DNA of 64,000 nucleotides from Saezia sanguinis. GTDB taxonomy: Bacteria; Pseudomonadota; Gammaproteobacteria; Burkholderiales; Burkholderiaceae_C. Shown piece by piece: positions 63,450-64,000 of the stretch. A model generated the notes under the pieces. The model saw only the letters and a program-made list of their open reading frames with translations, had not been told where the DNA came from and did not search any database. Location: NCBI RefSeq assembly GCF_003991585.1, contig NZ_PQSP01000005.1:62001-126000 (forward strand). The letters are read 5' to 3'. The translations under genes were made by a program, and so were the position numbers. Numbering within the stretch: position 1 is the stretch's first letter; each line of letters starts with the position of its first letter.

Positions 63450-64000
63450 GCAATACAAGTACGCCTATTGTGGCTTTGGTTACCGGGGCAACACGTGGTA
63501 TTGGCGCTGCTATTGCCGCCACACTGGCTGCAGCAGGGATGCGCGTGTATGCAACAGCCACTTCCAGTGAGGGTGCGAGCAAGATTACCCAGGCGTTGTC
63601 GGGGTTTCCTGGCTGCAAGGGCTGTGTGCTGGATGTCACAGACAGTGCGGCTTCTGAGGCATTGGTGGATGAGATTGTCAAAACCGAAGGCGGCTTGCAT
63701 GTGCTGGTCAACAATGCGGGCATTACCCGCGATACGTTGGCCATGCGCATGAAGGATGCCGACTGGGATGCTGTGTTGGATACCAATCTGAAAGCGGTTT
63801 TCCGACTCTCCAGGTCAGCTATTCGGCCGATGATGAAGCAGCGCTATGGGCGCATTATCAGCATTACATCGGTGGTAGGCGCTTCTGGCAATGTCGGTCA
63901 GGCCAACTATGCAGCAGCCAAAGCCGGCGTGGCCGGAATGTCCAGGGCGCTGGCACGTGAATTGGGTAGCCGTGGTGTTACCGTGAACTGTGTGGCACCT
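63446..64000 (+). CDS. fabG: 3-oxoacyl-ACP reductase FabG, 3' end outside window
   Basis: The first 185 codons of an NADPH-dependent short-chain dehydrogenase that reduces beta-ketoacyl-ACP. The cofactor motif is VTGATRGIGAAIA (about 12-24), NNAG (about 91-94) follows, and the catalytic Ser (SITSVVGASGN) and the Tyr-Lys pair (ANYAAAKAG) are present. The window ends inside the conserved GVTVNCVAP segment. The fatty-acid cluster presumably continues with acpP and fabF beyond the edge. The start overlaps fabD. Confidence 0.96.
   Translation, partial: MSNTSTPIVALVTGATRGIGAAIAATLAAAGMRVYATATSSEGASKITQALSGFPGCKGCVLDVTDSAASEALVDEIVKTEGGLHVLVNNAGITRDTLAMRMKDADWDAVLDTNLKAVFRLSRSAIRPMMKQRYGRIISITSVVGASGNVGQANYAAAKAGVAGMSRALARELGSRGVTVNCVAP

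Overview
This 64 kb window reads as a chromosomal segment of a betaproteobacterium, most likely Burkholderiales with an Oxalobacteraceae-like gene order. The pointers are the mlaFEDACB order with mlaA inside the operon, the proteobacterial (non-E. coli) type of glutamate-cysteine ligase, a class Ia ribonucleotide reductase beside a Lys/Ala/Pro-rich histone H1-like gene, the aroQ-accB-accC-prmA-DUF3426 run, and rpmF-plsX-fabH-fabD-fabG. Base composition looks moderate in GC and even. I saw no rRNA, tRNA, CRISPR array, prophage or intact insertion sequence. Genus-level placement is inference.

Layout. 1-3068: an MCE lipid-transport system (permease cut by the window edge, ATPase, MCE protein, auxiliary lipoprotein). 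3180-6694: a CHASE2 sensor whose kinase module looks dead, and a convergent SapC-like gene. 7228-8484: a YqjD/YqjE/YqjK-like membrane trio. 8535-10729: moaC and a BepA-like M48 protease. 11121-15492: a complete mlaFEDACB operon whose MlaD carries two tandem MCE domains. 15572-16324: HPr and a mannose-type EIIA without enzyme I. 16440-22153: thioredoxin-like, GNAT and RND efflux genes. 22616-30539: a seven-gene peptide-importer operon ending in an N-formylglutamate-amidohydrolase-like gene and an M20 amidohydrolase. 30536-35401: a small membrane protein, a YtcJ-like amidohydrolase, an MFS exporter and a YcaC-like hydrolase. 35781-43811: K+ uptake (kup, trkH, trkA), gshA and proA. 44282-46800: ruvB, two small soluble proteins (one like Imm51 immunity proteins) and a membrane protein. 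47114-52432: nrdA with paired NrdR boxes, nrdB, and a histone-like gene with a 63-bp repeat. 52551-55572: a PfkB kinase, a 272-bp element with terminal inverted repeats, and a zinc-ribbon/DUF3426 protein. 55603-64000: prmA, accC, accB, aroQ, an unidentified gene, then rpmF, plsX, fabH, fabD and the start of fabG.

How the genes fit together. Envelope lipid homeostasis dominates the first 16 kb (two MCE importers, MlaA/MlaC, BepA-like protease), and membrane lipid synthesis (acc, plsX, fab) closes the window. The importer operon plausibly brings in formylated or acylated peptides or amino acids and deacylates them in the cytoplasm. The K+/glutathione/proline block looks like an osmotic and redox stress neighbourhood.

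The observations I rate highest are the ungapped internal duplication of MlaD (about half of 118 positions identical by hand count), the degenerate CHASE2 kinase, the MITE-like element ending 3 bp before a start codon, and the NrdR-box/promoter overlap upstream of nrdA.
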